Shown: positions 22,246 to 35,545 of the stretch, piece by piece | Layout: each line of letters starts with the position of its first letter | Numbering within the stretch: the first letter of the stretch is position 1 | Assembly: GCF_001411555.2 (NCBI RefSeq) | Contig: NC_049901.1 | Location: forward strand, 40,084,964-40,148,963 | Origin: Juglans regia | Lineage: Eukaryota > Streptophyta > Magnoliopsida > Fagales > Juglandaceae | Reading direction: 5' to 3' | DNA length: 64,000 nucleotides | The notes under the pieces: generated by a model | Databases searched by the model: none | The model's input: only the letters and a program-made list of their open reading frames with translations | What the model was told of the DNA's origin: nothing | Made by a program: the position numbers and the translations under genes

Positions 22246-25200
22246 ATAATTAATAAAACTACATAAAGTTTCGAAATAGCATTTGGTTGTATGAAGATGT
22301 CGTAAACGAATTGATTAGTTCACGAACAAGTTTGAATAATCACCTAACCCGATTTCGATGACTTTGAGCTTGAAAACAAACTAAACAAGTAAAATTTAAA
22401 GGGAAATGCTAGATGGCCCCAATTGACAAGATTGAGACCAAATTTTTACTTTTATTTTTTTTAAATCTTGGATTTTTCTTTGATTAATTAAGAAATATTT
22501 CTTTAAATGTTAGGTGTTGATATGAATTCGGCTCTATTACCATCCTATACTTTTATTACCTTTAATAAGGGCGATTCTTAAACAAAAATTGTGGCTTGCA
22601 ACCCATTTTAAGTCATATTGAAGTTCAAAATTTTAGATAATTATTATAGTCATAAAGAGATCACATAAAAATAAATTCATAAATTGATATGATTTCATAT
22701 GATAATTAGATCTGTTTTATAATAAAATTAATTTTACAATCTAACACATATAACATCAAATCAAGTCAGTTAGTAAATTTATTTATAACTAAAACATTTT
22801 TCAGAATTTTAATTGGACCAAGAAATGATTGATAAACTCAACATATAAAATTAAATTCCTTTCAACATCTTATTCAAAACATGACAATGGTTGAGGCTTG
22901 AAAATCTCATCAATAATAATAAAAAATACATTACCATTAGCTGGTTGTAAAAATAGATAATAAGAATTAATTCCCTCGTCGTAATTAAGATAAGTAAAAG
23001 GATTAAAAGAAAATCGTACTAAGTACTAACGTACGATTCGCGCGCTTGGAATGGGCGTGAGAAATCTCTCACCGTATCATTACCATCCCAAATATGGAAA
23101 GAGAATATGGAAAGAGAATTGTTTGTATAAATTACCTAAATTGGCTATAAATATTGTACAATAATACATTAGTAATGTGATATATAATTTTGTAGTACAC
23201 AAATGTCGTAAAATTATTTAAAAAAAATATAAAATTTATTATTAAAAAATTAATTTTTTTTTATATAAATCTCATATTTATTTATTTATTTTTAAAATGA
23301 TTACATGATATTTACGCATTCACAATTATAACTATCATTTCTCATAATACACCACCAATTATATGACTTTTATATATTAAAATATTAATATTTTTTTTAT
23401 CTTAATTCAAAATCTCTGTACTTACAACAATACAAAATAAATAAAATAATAATTTTTTATTCTTAATTAGAAACAAATTATAGTATAGTTGTTTTTATAT
23501 CATTTTTCTGGTAAATATTAATCCCTTTACAACCACTTCTGATTGGTGACTATATAAATCTCTTATATATATATATATATGTATGTATATATACCATTTT
23601 CAAATTAAAAAAAATTATATAAATAGCAGAAGAAAAAGTACGCTTTGAATAAAGAATTAAAAAAAAGTATGCATTTATTATATAATATTACAAATGTCAT
23701 GTGCCAGAATAAGAAAATTAATATAATTATGCCCCATTTTAGAAGGTAATCATATACCATTAAAAGAGAAATACTTCATCAATAAAGCAATGGCGTATAG
23801 TAATCTTACAAGCCAATCTGGTTTAATGTGTTATATTAAGTTACGTTAATTTGTGAATTTGCTTTTATAATTCTTTTTTAATAAATCTAACACTTTTCTA
23901 CCATTTATGATTCCTAAATCATTATTTATTCTTTCCATCAATTGAAGATTTATCATTTCTTAATTCCCCCATTGATCACAATTAGGATATGTTTGTTTTA
24001 AAAAAAATTATTGATATTTTTCCAAAAAATTGTTTCAAATCTCAATAGAAATATATTATTAACACCAAAATATTGTTCTCTTTAGAAAATAAAAACCATA
24101 ACATCTTTCATGAAAATTAAAAAAACAAAACATATCCACAAACATATTTTTAATGGGTCCTATTAATTTTATAATCTTTGATAAATATATCTAAAAGATT
24201 TGTTTTTTTAATTTTTCAAATGGCATTTACAATTTTCTGATAACATAATAAGGTCGTACATTCTTCTTATCTCCAATATATTATATCTTTCTACAAGATA
24301 TAGGCATTACCCATGGGTTGTAGTGGTTACTCTCTCTCTCTCTCTCTCTCTATTTGTATTTTTATTTTTATTTCGACAAGAATAGAGAATCTTCGTTAGA
24401 ATTAGCATCCGACCTCACCCTCTCCTTTGCTACTACAAAAAGAAGACATAACAATAGAATTACAGGTCAACAAATATCATATAAATTTGTTCAACCCAAC
24501 ATATTTTCCCAAAGACCTCGCCACTTACCAAAAATTTGAAAAACAAACTTAACTAAAACAATTTTTTAAGTTAATTTTATAAACAATAGTGCTAATAATA
24601 AAATCACTACTTATCTCAAAAGTTTAAATTGATTGTAAGAAATATATTTAACATTTTTTATAAAACGTGTGGGACTAACTCTCATTTAATGAGTAAGTTT
24701 AATATGTGAAATATTTAATTAAATGAAGTAGAACATAATATCAAGATTTGAACTTAGGACTTTTGCATTGATACCATATAAAATCATTATTTATACTAAA
24801 ATTTTAAAATTTTAAAGTGATGAGAATAAGTATATTTAGTTATTTATATTATAATATTAACACTAACACATGCGATGAAAATGTCTTTTTGTCATATCGT
24901 GTTTTTCTTTGTGAATGCCAATTCTCTTTTATAAATTTAACTATTGTTTATTGCTAGGAACAAAAATCATTATCTTTTATCATCTCGTGTTTTTTTGTAC
25001 GTTATCAATTTTTATTTAGAGTAATATTAGGTATAGTATTAGAATATACAAGTCATTTGCATTCTTTAAAAAAAAAGTAAGATCTATTATTTAAAAATAA
25101 TTTTATTTTTAAATGAATCTCAAGTTTATTTATTTTTTTAAAAAAATACACAGACTTAAGTATTAATTTAGATAATGAGTTGAGATAAGATGAAAATTTA

Positions 25201-25716
25201 AAATTAAATAAAATATCGTTAGAATATTATTTTTTAAAAAAATAAAAAAAATATATTTATTATATTTTATATAAAAATTAAAAAAAATTATAATAATAAG
25301 ATAAAATAAAAAATGATGAAATAACATATATTATTTCTCAAACTTATTTCTTCGTTTGCAACCGCTATGCTCCAGTAAAGAAATGCCACGCAATCCAAAC
25401 TGAATCAGGCGGAACTTTGGGATCTCGTCTTTGATCAGCATGCAAGTGGCCCCACTCTGCCGACTACCGCCCAACGATATCCATTACCATAGCGTTGACT
25501 TTTGAACAGTACAAAAATATAAAGAGTCCTGACTCCTGCTACATCATCGAGAAACCCGACAAAATTTTCTGAGAAGGCAAACTGGTCTTTTTATTTATTT
25601 ATTTATATTATATTGTTAAAGATTTTTAAAAAATTATAATATTATTAAAAAATACTTTTATAATAATTATACTTCCCAGATAGAGAGTAGAGGGTAGACT
25701 TTTTTGGTAAGATTAA
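22246..25716. other. AT-rich gene-free stretch with repeats
   Basis: It contains an M2 repeat (22655-22790), many A/T homopolymers, a CT microsatellite (about 24330-24352) and an M1-like relic (about 25170-25350). A unique island of normal composition lies at 25380-25560. No gene is recognised; short open frames lack motifs. Confidence 0.5.
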
Positions 25717-27263
25717 GGGTACGTTTGGGTGTTGAAAAGTGTTGAGAAGTGTTGAGAATGTTTGTGAATAGTTATGAGTAGAGATTGGAGTGAGTTTGTG
25801 GGTCTCATTGAGAGTATTTTGAGTTGTTTGGATGTGTGAAGTATGTTGAGTTGTTGACTTTTGAATAGGTAGTTGAAAAATGTGTTGGTCCTATAAATAT
25901 TATAGTGATTTTATTTTTAGTAATAAATATTATAATTATTTTATTATAGTGATTTTTTAATATTAATAAATATTGTAGTGATTTTATTTTACTTTTATAT
26001 ATAATAATGATAAATAGTATAATGATTTTATTTTTAATTTATATATAATTGTGATAAATATTATAATGATATTATTTATATATATATAATAGTTATAAAT
26101 ATTATAGTAATGTTATTTTTTATTTATATATTATAGTGATTTTATTTTTAATTTATATATAATAGTGATAAATATTATAGTAGTTTATTTTTTATTTATA
26201 TATAATAGTGATTTTATTTTTTATTTATATATTATAATGATTTTTTATTTATATTTAATAGTGATAAATATTATAGTGATTTTATTTTTTATTTATATAT
26301 TATAGTGATTTTATTTTTTATTTATATATTATAGTGATTTTTTATTATTTATATATTATAATGATTTTTTTGTTTATATTTAATAGTGATAAATATTATA
26401 GTGATTTTATTTTTTATTTATATATTATAGTGATTTTATTTTTCATTTATATATTATAGAGATTTTATTTTTTATTTATATATAATAGTGATAAATATTT
26501 TTTATTTATATATTATAGTGATTTTTTATTATTTATATATTATAATGATTTTATTATTTATATTTAATAGTGATAAATATTATAGTGATTTTATTTTTTA
26601 TTTATATATTATAGTAATTTTATTTTTTATTTATATATAATAGTGATAAATATTTTTTATTTATATATTATAGTGATTTTCTTTTTTATTTATATATTAT
26701 AGTGATTTTATTTTTTATTTATATATAATAGTGATAAATATTTTTTATTTATATATTATAGTGATTTTTTATTATTTATATATTATAATGATTTTTTATT
26801 TATATTTAATAGTGATAAATATTATAGTGATTTTATTTTTTATTTATATATAATAGTGATAAATATTTTTTATTTATATATTATAGTGATTTTATTTTTT
26901 ATTTATATATTATAGTGATTTTATTTTATTTATATATTATAATGATTTTTTATTTATATTTAATAGTGATAAATATTATAGTGATTTTATTTTTTATTTA
27001 TATATTATAGTGATTTTATTTTTTATTTATATATAATAGTGATAAATATTTTTTTTTATATATATATTATAGTGATTTTATTTTTTATTTATATATAATA
27101 GTGATAAGTATTATAGAATGTTTGTGAATAGTTATGAGTAGAGATTGAAGTGAGTTTGTGGGTCCCATTGAGAGTATTTTAAGTTGTTTGGTATGTGAAG
27201 TATTTTCAAAAGTACGAGAATACTTGGAAAGTGTTGAGGATACTTGATCACCCAAACACAGCC
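25717..27263. mobile_element. Tourist/Harbinger-like element swollen by an internal tandem array
   Basis: Ends GGGTACGTTTGGGTG and, inverted, GGCTGTGTTTGGGTG, flanked by TAA on both sides (25714-25716 and 27264-27266), the 3-bp target duplication of PIF/Harbinger-type elements. An about 75-bp subterminal block (gtttgtgaatagttatgag ...) is present near both ends (25757-25830, 27117-27191) in direct orientation. Between them lies about 1.25 kb of short tandem units built on tttatatattatagtgatt and tttatatttaatagtgataa. No transposase frame is present, so it is non-autonomous. Confidence 0.72.
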
Positions 27264-27266
27264 TAA

Positions 27267-27466
27267 GGCTTCGTTTGGAACCAAAAATCCTCTCAACTCA
27301 TCTCAACTCATCATTACAACTTTTTCAAATCTCAATACAAAATATAATAAACAATTCAACTTTTTCAAATCTCAAAATAATAATAATAATAATAAATAAT
27401 ATTCTAACAATATTTTATTATCTCAACTCAACTCAACTCAACTCACTTCAACATCCAAACGCAACC
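27267..27466. repeat. MITE family M1 copy abutting the Tourist-like element
   Basis: It starts GGCTTCGTTTGGA and ends TCCAAACGCAACC, with repeated ctcaactcaactcaactca. It begins directly after the TAA flank of the preceding element, so the two share that triplet. Confidence 0.65.
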
Positions 27467-28374
27467 ATTGTATGCGTCCCAACCGCTTATAGGCAATAAA
27501 TTTACTTTTGGACAACGTCATGAACATCAATATTTTAATTTAAATATTTGTTTTTAACCTCCTGACCTGTATCGATTGTATTTTATTTTATTTTATCATT
27601 TCTTTCTTCATAAAAAAATGATAAAATTATAATGTGGAGATCTTGCCTTCCACATTAATTTAATATTATACAACAACATCTATTTTCGCTATAATTTTAA
27701 TATTGATAATTTGATGGATCGTGTTGTTTGCCAAAAAATGATAATTAAAGATCATGCGATGTTTTCAAAATTGATATTTTATCATCATATTACAAATTGG
27801 GTATAACTGAAAGGTATAGATCAATACAATATACTTTTCCTTTTTGGAATGTAGAATATTCTAAAGAAAAATAAAATAAGGAATTATCCACATTTCCACG
27901 TATTTGCAGCGTGAGATGATTTGTCAATCCAAACGGCAATTGGATATGTTTCCGTTATTGTTAGTCAATGTTTGACCTCTTTTATTTGAACTGATTTATG
28001 GGTGAGGATTGAACAATGGTCCATACTCGGAGGGAAATAGGCAGAAGATAAGGCCATACATTGACGGATTAAGTGATAAAATATTAATAAATGTATACTA
28101 GAGATACAAAAATAATCTCACAAAATACATATAAGTTAAGAATTCTTTTTTCTTTTTTTTTTCTTTTCTGCAACGACATTGGCGAGGGGCTATGACGGCG
28201 CTAGGCTTGAGTGAGCGGAAAAGGGGAGGAGGGGAAATGAAAAAAAATTGAGGTGGCACATGCTACGTACGCTAGTTTTTGGTATTCATTTGTGTCTCTA
28301 ACTGCCCTCAAATATTAATAAATTGAAAGGACTTGGATTTTATCCATTTAGTATACACGTCTCTAGTAAATACA
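27467..28374. other. Gene-free spacer
   Basis: AT-rich; one small GC-richer patch at 28165-28280. No recognised coding or RNA feature. Confidence 0.5.
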
Positions 28375-29020
28375 AGATATCATCTTCAATAATCAAAAAC
28401 CATTAAAACCTAGCAATTTTTTTACCCTTTCATTGCCGTCTCTTCTCTTTCTTTCTATTTCTCACAACACTTGTACTTACTCTTCCCCTTCTTATCCTCC
28501 TCCTCCTTGTCCTCCTCACCTTCATTATGATCTTTTCTTCTTCTTCTTTTGTCCTTTTCATCCCCTTCTCTTTCCCTCAATTAAATCTCCAGTCCCGCCT
28601 TAGTCACCATTCATCCATGTCAACTATAAGAGTTTGAGGAATGATATTTTCTATCGTTGTCTCTAGCAATATTATATACGGTGTACACCAATTTTGTATT
28701 GATATAAATATCATCACAAATAAAAATATTAAAACCTAACAATGTTTTCACCCCTCCCCTTTTTCTTCCTCTTTTTTATCTTCTTCTTCTTCTTCTTCTT
28801 CTTATTCTTCACACAACATTTATATTTCTTTGTCGTCTTCTCGTCTTCTTCTTGTCCCCCTCTTCTTCATTAAGGTATTTTCTTCCTCCTCTTCTCCTCC
28901 TCATTTTTTTCCTTTTCTCTCTAAAAATTCTCTAATGCAGCCTCTGCGAGCTTCCATCAAAGTCAACTATAGGAGTTTTGAAGAAATGACATTTTCTCTT
29001 GATGTCTATTGCAATATATA
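28375..29020. repeat. Diverged tandem duplication, unit about 310-330 bp, pyrimidine-rich
   Basis: Unit 1 (28375-28680) and unit 2 (28700-29020) share the same order of landmarks: atcatc...aaaatattaaaacctaacaat, a long CT/TTC-rich tract, then gtcaactataggagttt, gaaatgacattttct and a closing gcaatatata. The TTC run produces short open frames (for example 28830-29021) of low complexity that are unlikely to be genes. Confidence 0.65.
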
Positions 29021-29344
29021 GATTTTAAACACCCATGTTAAAAAAGAAAAAGCATAACGTATAGGAACTTTCACAATACCATATATATTGCATTTTTTCA
29101 CAATACTATATTGATTTATAAGAATTCTTGCATTTACAAGTTAATGTGCAGAACACACATTGCATGTTACTAACATAACAATAATCAATTTGTAAGAGAA
29201 ATTTAAAGTTTTGTGTTTTTAAAACATTTTTCCATTTTGACATGCCTGGAACTATTCATTTTATAATATTTAGGAAGCAAATTCATTACCTTTTGATGGC
29301 TTTATATAAGACAAATATAATAAAAGAGAAATACTTTAGCTATA

Positions 29345-29490
29345 AATGTATTATACAAAAGTAATTTCACAAACTGACGTGATTTCACATGATTTGTTAG
29401 ATTGTAAAATTATTTTTATTGCAAAGTAGATTTTACAGATCACATGAAATTACGTCAGTTTATGATATTATTAGTTTTGTATAATTTATT
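29345..29490. repeat. Palindromic copy of repeat M2
   Basis: Its arms are inverted: aaactgacgtgatttcacatga on the left and tcacatgaaattacgtcagttt on the right. This suggests M2 is a foldback MITE of which other copies retain only part. Confidence 0.6.
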
Positions 29491-29953
29491 TGTGGCTATA
29501 ACAGTTCTCATACTAAATAGAATGTTTTTTGACATTTATGTTTGAATGCTTAGTTTCACGTTTCGAGACCACTCCTCAACATTATGATAAAATAAGTAAA
29601 CTTACAAAATGATATGTATTAAAGTGAATGTCAGATTTACTTTATAATAACATGATTTTTAAAATCTAATATATTTCATCAAGTTGTTATTTTATAAGTT
29701 AACTTTCATAATATTCTTTTTTAAACCGAGTACTACTCTTCTTATAAAGTTCTTACTTTTGAAATAAAAAATACAAAGTCCATGCCTTAATTAATTACGC
29801 GATCACTTCTTTTGCGCTAAAGAAAGAGAAACCTTGGTAGGCAGTGCTGTGTCGTTTTGGTTAATCAAGAGTCAAGACTCCAACTCTTTAAAAAACTGTA
29901 AAGTGGAAAGTAATTAGCTAGTTGGAATACTCAAATGCTCTAGCTCGAGCTAG

Positions 29954-32900
29954 CACTACAATAAATAATGATATTTCCGGTGATTTATTATTTGTCGCTA
30001 ATAAAATCACTATAATAGCTTATAATCTAGGCAATTTGTTTGTCGACGCTGCCTTCAAACCCAATCAACTTTGAAAATATCTTTTGCAGCGATTTTAAGT
30101 GAAATTGCAGCGAAAACAAATGCCAAAAAATGAAAAGACTTTGTTGCGATGGACAGTTTCGCTGCAATTACATCTTTAATGAAAGGGTGCCAAAATGCAC
30201 TAAAATCATACATTTCCCCCCCCTCCTTGTCGTTGTGCTCCCATACCCTCCCAAAATCGCGAGTTCACCTTCTTCTCCAACTTCTTCTTCTCCACTAATT
30301 TTCTCTCTACCTCCACATTAAGCAAAACCCACTCAAAATGTTTTGCTACCCGACTGTCTCTTCCATCGAAATCAATCACTAACAGCGGAGCTACTCCTCT
30401 GATTTGGGCACATCTGAAGCAAAATCCACTCATCATCATGCATCACTCACTCTTCTACCAGTTCCAGTGCAAGCCGTGCGACTTTTGACTTTCTCAACTT
30501 TGCCGTTCGACATCAAGCAAACTCATTTCCTGTAGTAGTGGGTAATCCAACTCATTTCCATCCCGTCCTCCCCTCCACTTGGTAAGATACTATGTTTTTT
30601 TAGTCTATGTTCTTAATGAAACCGTTTAGGTCAAGTAGATACACGGGTGATTTGCTCTTTCAATTTATGAATAAATTGCCTATGTGTTTGTGTATGTATA
30701 ATGTAATTGTGGAATTGCTTATAATGTATTTTAAAATCAATACATTCAATCTTAGGTATGACTGACTAATAAACAGATGGTTATGATTTTAGAACCGAAA
30801 GCATGGGGGAATCCAAAGCTGGATCCCAAACAGAACAATGGTGGCTTGTAACGAGTTGACCTACTATATAGTAGGTCAAATTGGTGATTGGGGAAGAAAA
30901 ATGGGGTAATTTGTTTCACTGCCTCTCCTTTCGGTGTGTTCCATCCAAGTAACAGAAAATAATAAAACAGATCTAAAAAAAAAAAAGTAGGGAAAAATGT
31001 GTACTGAAACAATTATAAAAGATCTTTCCTATTTACCTAATTTGTCATGGAGGACTTTTAGGAGTTTGAGGAGATGGTTGAGGTTGATGATCATGGCATG
31101 ACAAAATTGAATAATTACAGTACCATTGCTTTCTCCTGAATTCACACCATCGAGTGCAAAATCAACATATTAGTCTAAAGCTAGCTCAACACATTAATTC
31201 ACACCATCATGATGCTCCATAAACTCAGATTTACTGCTGAATGTTTCATGAAAAATAGAGGGGAGAGGAAAGAGAAATTATTCATCACAAGCTTAACATT
31301 ATGTTGATATGCCCAATATGAATTTATTGTCTACTTTGAATATAGAGTTACTTAGCTCAATTCCATCCTAAGGACTAGTACCATATTTAATTCCAATCTT
31401 GGCAAATATCTATATCAAATTGGTGATTATACCATCCTTTGTTGGATATGTGGCAGTAATTTTGGGTCATATAATGATTTGGGTTACAATAATTACTTTT
31501 GTCTTGTTTCACATGATATATAGTACTAATTTCTAAAGTCCAAATCTATCCATGTGATGATTTTTTGTCTTTAAATCTGTTTTATGGTTTGCCATGAGTT
31601 TGGACTTTGGTCCTACCTTCATGCTTGAAAACTGAGTACTTTATTTTCATCAATTACTCCCCTACCTTCCTAATTAATTTACCAGTTATAGTTTTTTTCT
31701 TTCAACACGCAAGACAAAAAATTTCATGATGCTAACTCTTAAAATCACTTTATTGCTCATATATGGTTCTATAAATCCCAACAAAAATCTCCTCATTGCT
31801 TCTAAAGTTCTAATATTAACCCCTGGATTTGCAATATTTCCTAAGTTTCTATAACTCTTTCTAGACATTGATGGAGGCTATTTCGAAACCGCATTTCCTC
31901 ACTTCATCTTGCTGACATACAAGCACCTCAAAAGGCATCACAAAGCTATTTTTCATGAGTTTGGATATTTCATAATTAGAAATATTTATTTTGATTGTTA
32001 AAACCTCCAATTGGACTAAATTAGCTCCTGTTAAAAGGTGGGTAGCCTTTATTTTGTATGTAAAGTTGCTCATATACATCTTAGAGAAACTGGGCATGTA
32101 GTGTTTTTTCCCTTTCATCTATAGTTTTTCCCTTGCTTATTGTAAGTTTTTGCTTTATAATAGTTGAATGGAGTGTAAAAGACAAATTTGTTGCATTTCT
32201 CAGAAAAAAAGCTAAAGAATATAGGCTTTGATAAAAGTGGTTTTGATAAAAGTGGCAAAAGAAGTGGAGGGGAAGTGGGACTAGTGGGAGGTTTGGCATG
32301 GGATTCTACTTGGTTGTAGTTTTTTAACAAGCCTCAACATGTAAATCTGGTGTTGGATATTGGAAGTGATTGATGGATTACTCATATTGAGGTTTGCTTA
32401 CATGCTTCCGTCGCTAACATTATGTTGGTTTAAACAAATAGAACGTTTTGTTATATATAACTGCTCTAATGGTGTGTACTGATATATTTTATCTATAGCT
32501 GTCATATTGGTGTTTGTCGAGATGGAAATATGAAATATCCCTCGAGTATAAGGGCAATGATGCAATCTTGTAAGGAGCTGTTCTACCAACCCCTCATGCC
32601 CATGTGCATATTGTTATATCTGAATAGATATAATTTATAAAGATAGAGGAGCAACACATTTGACATATTTGAATGATGCATTCTCAATATTTAATAGTTA
32701 AGTTGTAAATTTTGGGTTTCGATTGATCCACCCCAGTGTATAGCCCATAACTACATTAATATGAATTCCCCACCTCAATGGATGAATTGAATGTCATTAA
32801 TTTATTAAATTAGATAGAAATGGCTTGAAAAGGTCTATCATGAAATCCTGCATGTTCTCAAGGTATATATAGTGCAAGTTCAATCTTTTTCCTTTATGTT

Positions 32901-33856
32901 TCCTGTTTCTAAGTATTTAATATCATAAGGCATGGGTACTGCTAGATAAACACTATAAGTATTATATAACAGTGAAACAATATTATTTTACTTGACAATA
33001 TTAAGTGCAGTTTATTTTGTTAACAATATATTTATCTTATTCCAGGTCAGTCACTAAAACAATATTATTTCACTGTTAAATAATATTGTTTTAGTGACTG
33101 ACCTGGAATAAGATAAATATATTGTTAATAAAATAAACTGTATTCCATTAGATGAAGTTGTGCAAATGAAGCCCAGCCAACGTCTCTAGGTGTAGTGGGA
33201 AAAAAAAAAAATCAAAGAACATTTTGCGGCGATTATTGATCATCGAAAAGAGTGTACGTGAATGAAGTGTACTCTGTGGCGATTTAAATAATCAATGCAA
33301 AAACTCAATTACGGTGAGCTTTACGCGCCCGAAAGAGTGATCTTACATGGAGATATTTATAGCGACGACAATCTTAATCGTTGCAGTTGGTTTTTAGCGG
33401 CGGCAAGGATCCTTCTGCGGCGATTACTCCTCCGTTGAAATAACTTCAAATGTGACAAATGTGAGGATCGTTGAAAATGAGTGAAGATAATTACGGCGAA
33501 TAAGTTGACATTAGCGGCGATGGTTTGATATCGCTGGTATTAACATGGATTACTTGCAGCGATTAACTGAGCATTTGCGACAGAAATAATTGTTGCTATT
33601 AATTTTTTCGGCGATTACATGGGAACATGATACCACATTTTCGGCTTTTTTTGTTCATTTTGTGCCAACAATTTATCGCCGCAAAAAGTCATAATTTCGG
33701 TGAGTTTTTAAAATCGACAAAATTGATCTAAAATGGCTTTAAGATTTCGTTGAACCTACGGCAATTTAAAAATCGCCGAAAATAAGCAAATCCAGTGATT
33801 AATATGTGTATTTACAGCGATTTTGAGTGCTGGAAAATATCTAATTTCTTGTAGTA
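29954..33856. mobile_element. Non-autonomous CACTA (En/Spm) element
   Basis: It begins CACTACAATAAA and ends, inverted, TACTACAAGAAAT, matching the CACTACAAGAAA ends of the superfamily apart from a first-base change on the right. The 3-bp target duplication TAG is on both sides (29951-29953, 33857-33859). Subterminal zones are dense in short GCGATT / AATCGC words in both orientations (for example 30080-30120 and 33220-33840), as expected for transposase-binding arrays. No long reading frame resembling a TNP1/TNP2 transposase is present in 3.9 kb, so mobility would need a partner elsewhere. Short open frames inside are accidental. Confidence 0.82.
33008..33140. repeat. Near-perfect 63-bp inverted repeat (hairpin) inside the CACTA element
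   Basis: Arms 33008-33070 and 33078-33140 are reverse complements with a single mismatch that I can find, around a 7-bp loop (cactgtt). A transcript would fold into a long stem. Confidence 0.85.
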
Positions 33857-33859
33857 TAG

Positions 33860-35189
33860 CCATCAATGGCACTACTAGTTTTTTTTTTCATTTTTTTTTT
33901 TAATTTTTCCCTCAAAGAGTGGGAAGGCACCGCCAATATAGTTTTCAACTCGGAACGTTCGGATTAAGCTATAGTTACTGATTTCAAGAGGGGCAGTTCA
34001 TCACTACAACTCCATCAAAATGCCAGCATGTAAAGGCTTTTAAGATTTTGGTGCACAAATTTTATTAAGGTAAGCTATTTCGAACTTGTGACCTCGAGCA
34101 AGAGAGAAAAAAATGATGCCTCAACTTTTGCCAATTGGGCTACCACATAAACAAGTAAAAGAAAAAATGTTACCATAGAAACAAAAATATTAAATCCTTA
34201 TGATTAATTATATATATTGTAAATATAAAATAAAAATTTAGATATAATTATAAATTATACAAATCTCGTATATTCTTTTTAAAAAATAATGAAATCTATA
34301 ATTTTATTGCGTGAGTTTCACTAAAAAAAAGGCGGCGCTTGCAGATTAGTGATGATTACAAATACGATTGTGTAAAATGAAAAAGTAAGATAAAAATAAT
34401 GATGATCACCAGCATGCATGCATGCACGAACGAGGAAATGGAAAAAGTAAGATGAAAAAAAACAGTAGACGAATATTTCAGAAAGCAATTAATAATTATG
34501 GTCTCTCTACACATGCATGCATGATCATCGCATACTCAATATTATATGTATACACGTACAACTATTTTTATAATTAATTATTAAATAATTATATAAATGG
34601 TATTATTAATCTAAAACGCACAGCTTTATAGCTATCCTAAGTTCCTAGCCTAAAAAGATATATATATATATATAGGTGGTTTGGTGTGAAAACATGGGAT
34701 TTATAATAAAATCTGTGGACTGGAGTGGAGAAAAGGAGGAAGCACGAGAGCTTTGAATCCGGACCGCGGTTTCCCACATGAAGTTGTTGGTAAAGAGAGG
34801 CTCCCCTGAATTTGGAAGAAAAGAACAATTAAGCAATGTGGTTGATTATGATCAACCTTGTCTCGGCCTATCCTTTACTTTTCTTCAAAAAAGGAGCTCT
34901 CTTTACTTACCGGCCTACCTCTTTGAATGGAGCTTTCTGGGTTCAACTGGGGTAGGTTTTTGATCGTCATCGTAAATTACTAGTGTATCCCTCCCGGGTG
35001 CATGGGTAATTATGCATGGGAAGTTAAAGGACATGCAATTAATTGTTTGTGATCTTCATTTCGATCTGGTCTACTCAAATCTTCTTAGATCTTTGAACAA
35101 GACTTCATAATATTAATTTGATATTCTATTTTCTTTATTTATGATGCATGTAGTGATGACTAAATTTCTTAAATATAAGTTTTGTTATA
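33860..35189. other. Gene-free spacer
   Basis: AT-rich with A/T homopolymers, a TA run near 34660-34676 and a stretch of ordinary composition at 34690-34960. Short overlapping frames there (for example 34778-34963) are not recognised. Confidence 0.45.
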
Positions 35190-35545
35190 TACAGTCACTT
35201 TTGTATATTTTTTGTGCATTCTACTGATATGATTGACTAAATCAGTTATTTTATGGCCTTGTTTGTTTGAATTCAGAAAGTGTTTCATCTCATCTTATCA
35301 TTATAACTTTTTTAAATTTCAATACAAAATATAATAAAAAAAATCAACTTTTCAAATCTCAAAACAATAATAATATTAAAAAATAATATTCTAACAATAT
35401 TTTTCTCAACTAATTTCATCTTTCATCTAAAATCATCTTTTCTCATATCTGAATCCAAACTAGCTCTATATTAAAAAAAAAAATGATACAATCAATTACA
35501 TTAGTGAAGTACACAAAAAATATATAAGAGTGATTGCACATAGAA
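35190..35545. repeat. M1 MITE (about 35262-35470) nested inside a second foldback repeat
   Basis: Left flank tcacttttgtatattttttg and right flank caaaaaatatataagagtga are inverted versions of each other, so an older foldback element appears split by the M1 copy, which runs from ggccttgtttg to ccaaactagctc. Confidence 0.55.

Noticed and set aside
25870..27116. CRISPR-like array
   Set aside because: The units are degenerate AT-rich tandem repeats without unique spacers, in a plant nuclear context.
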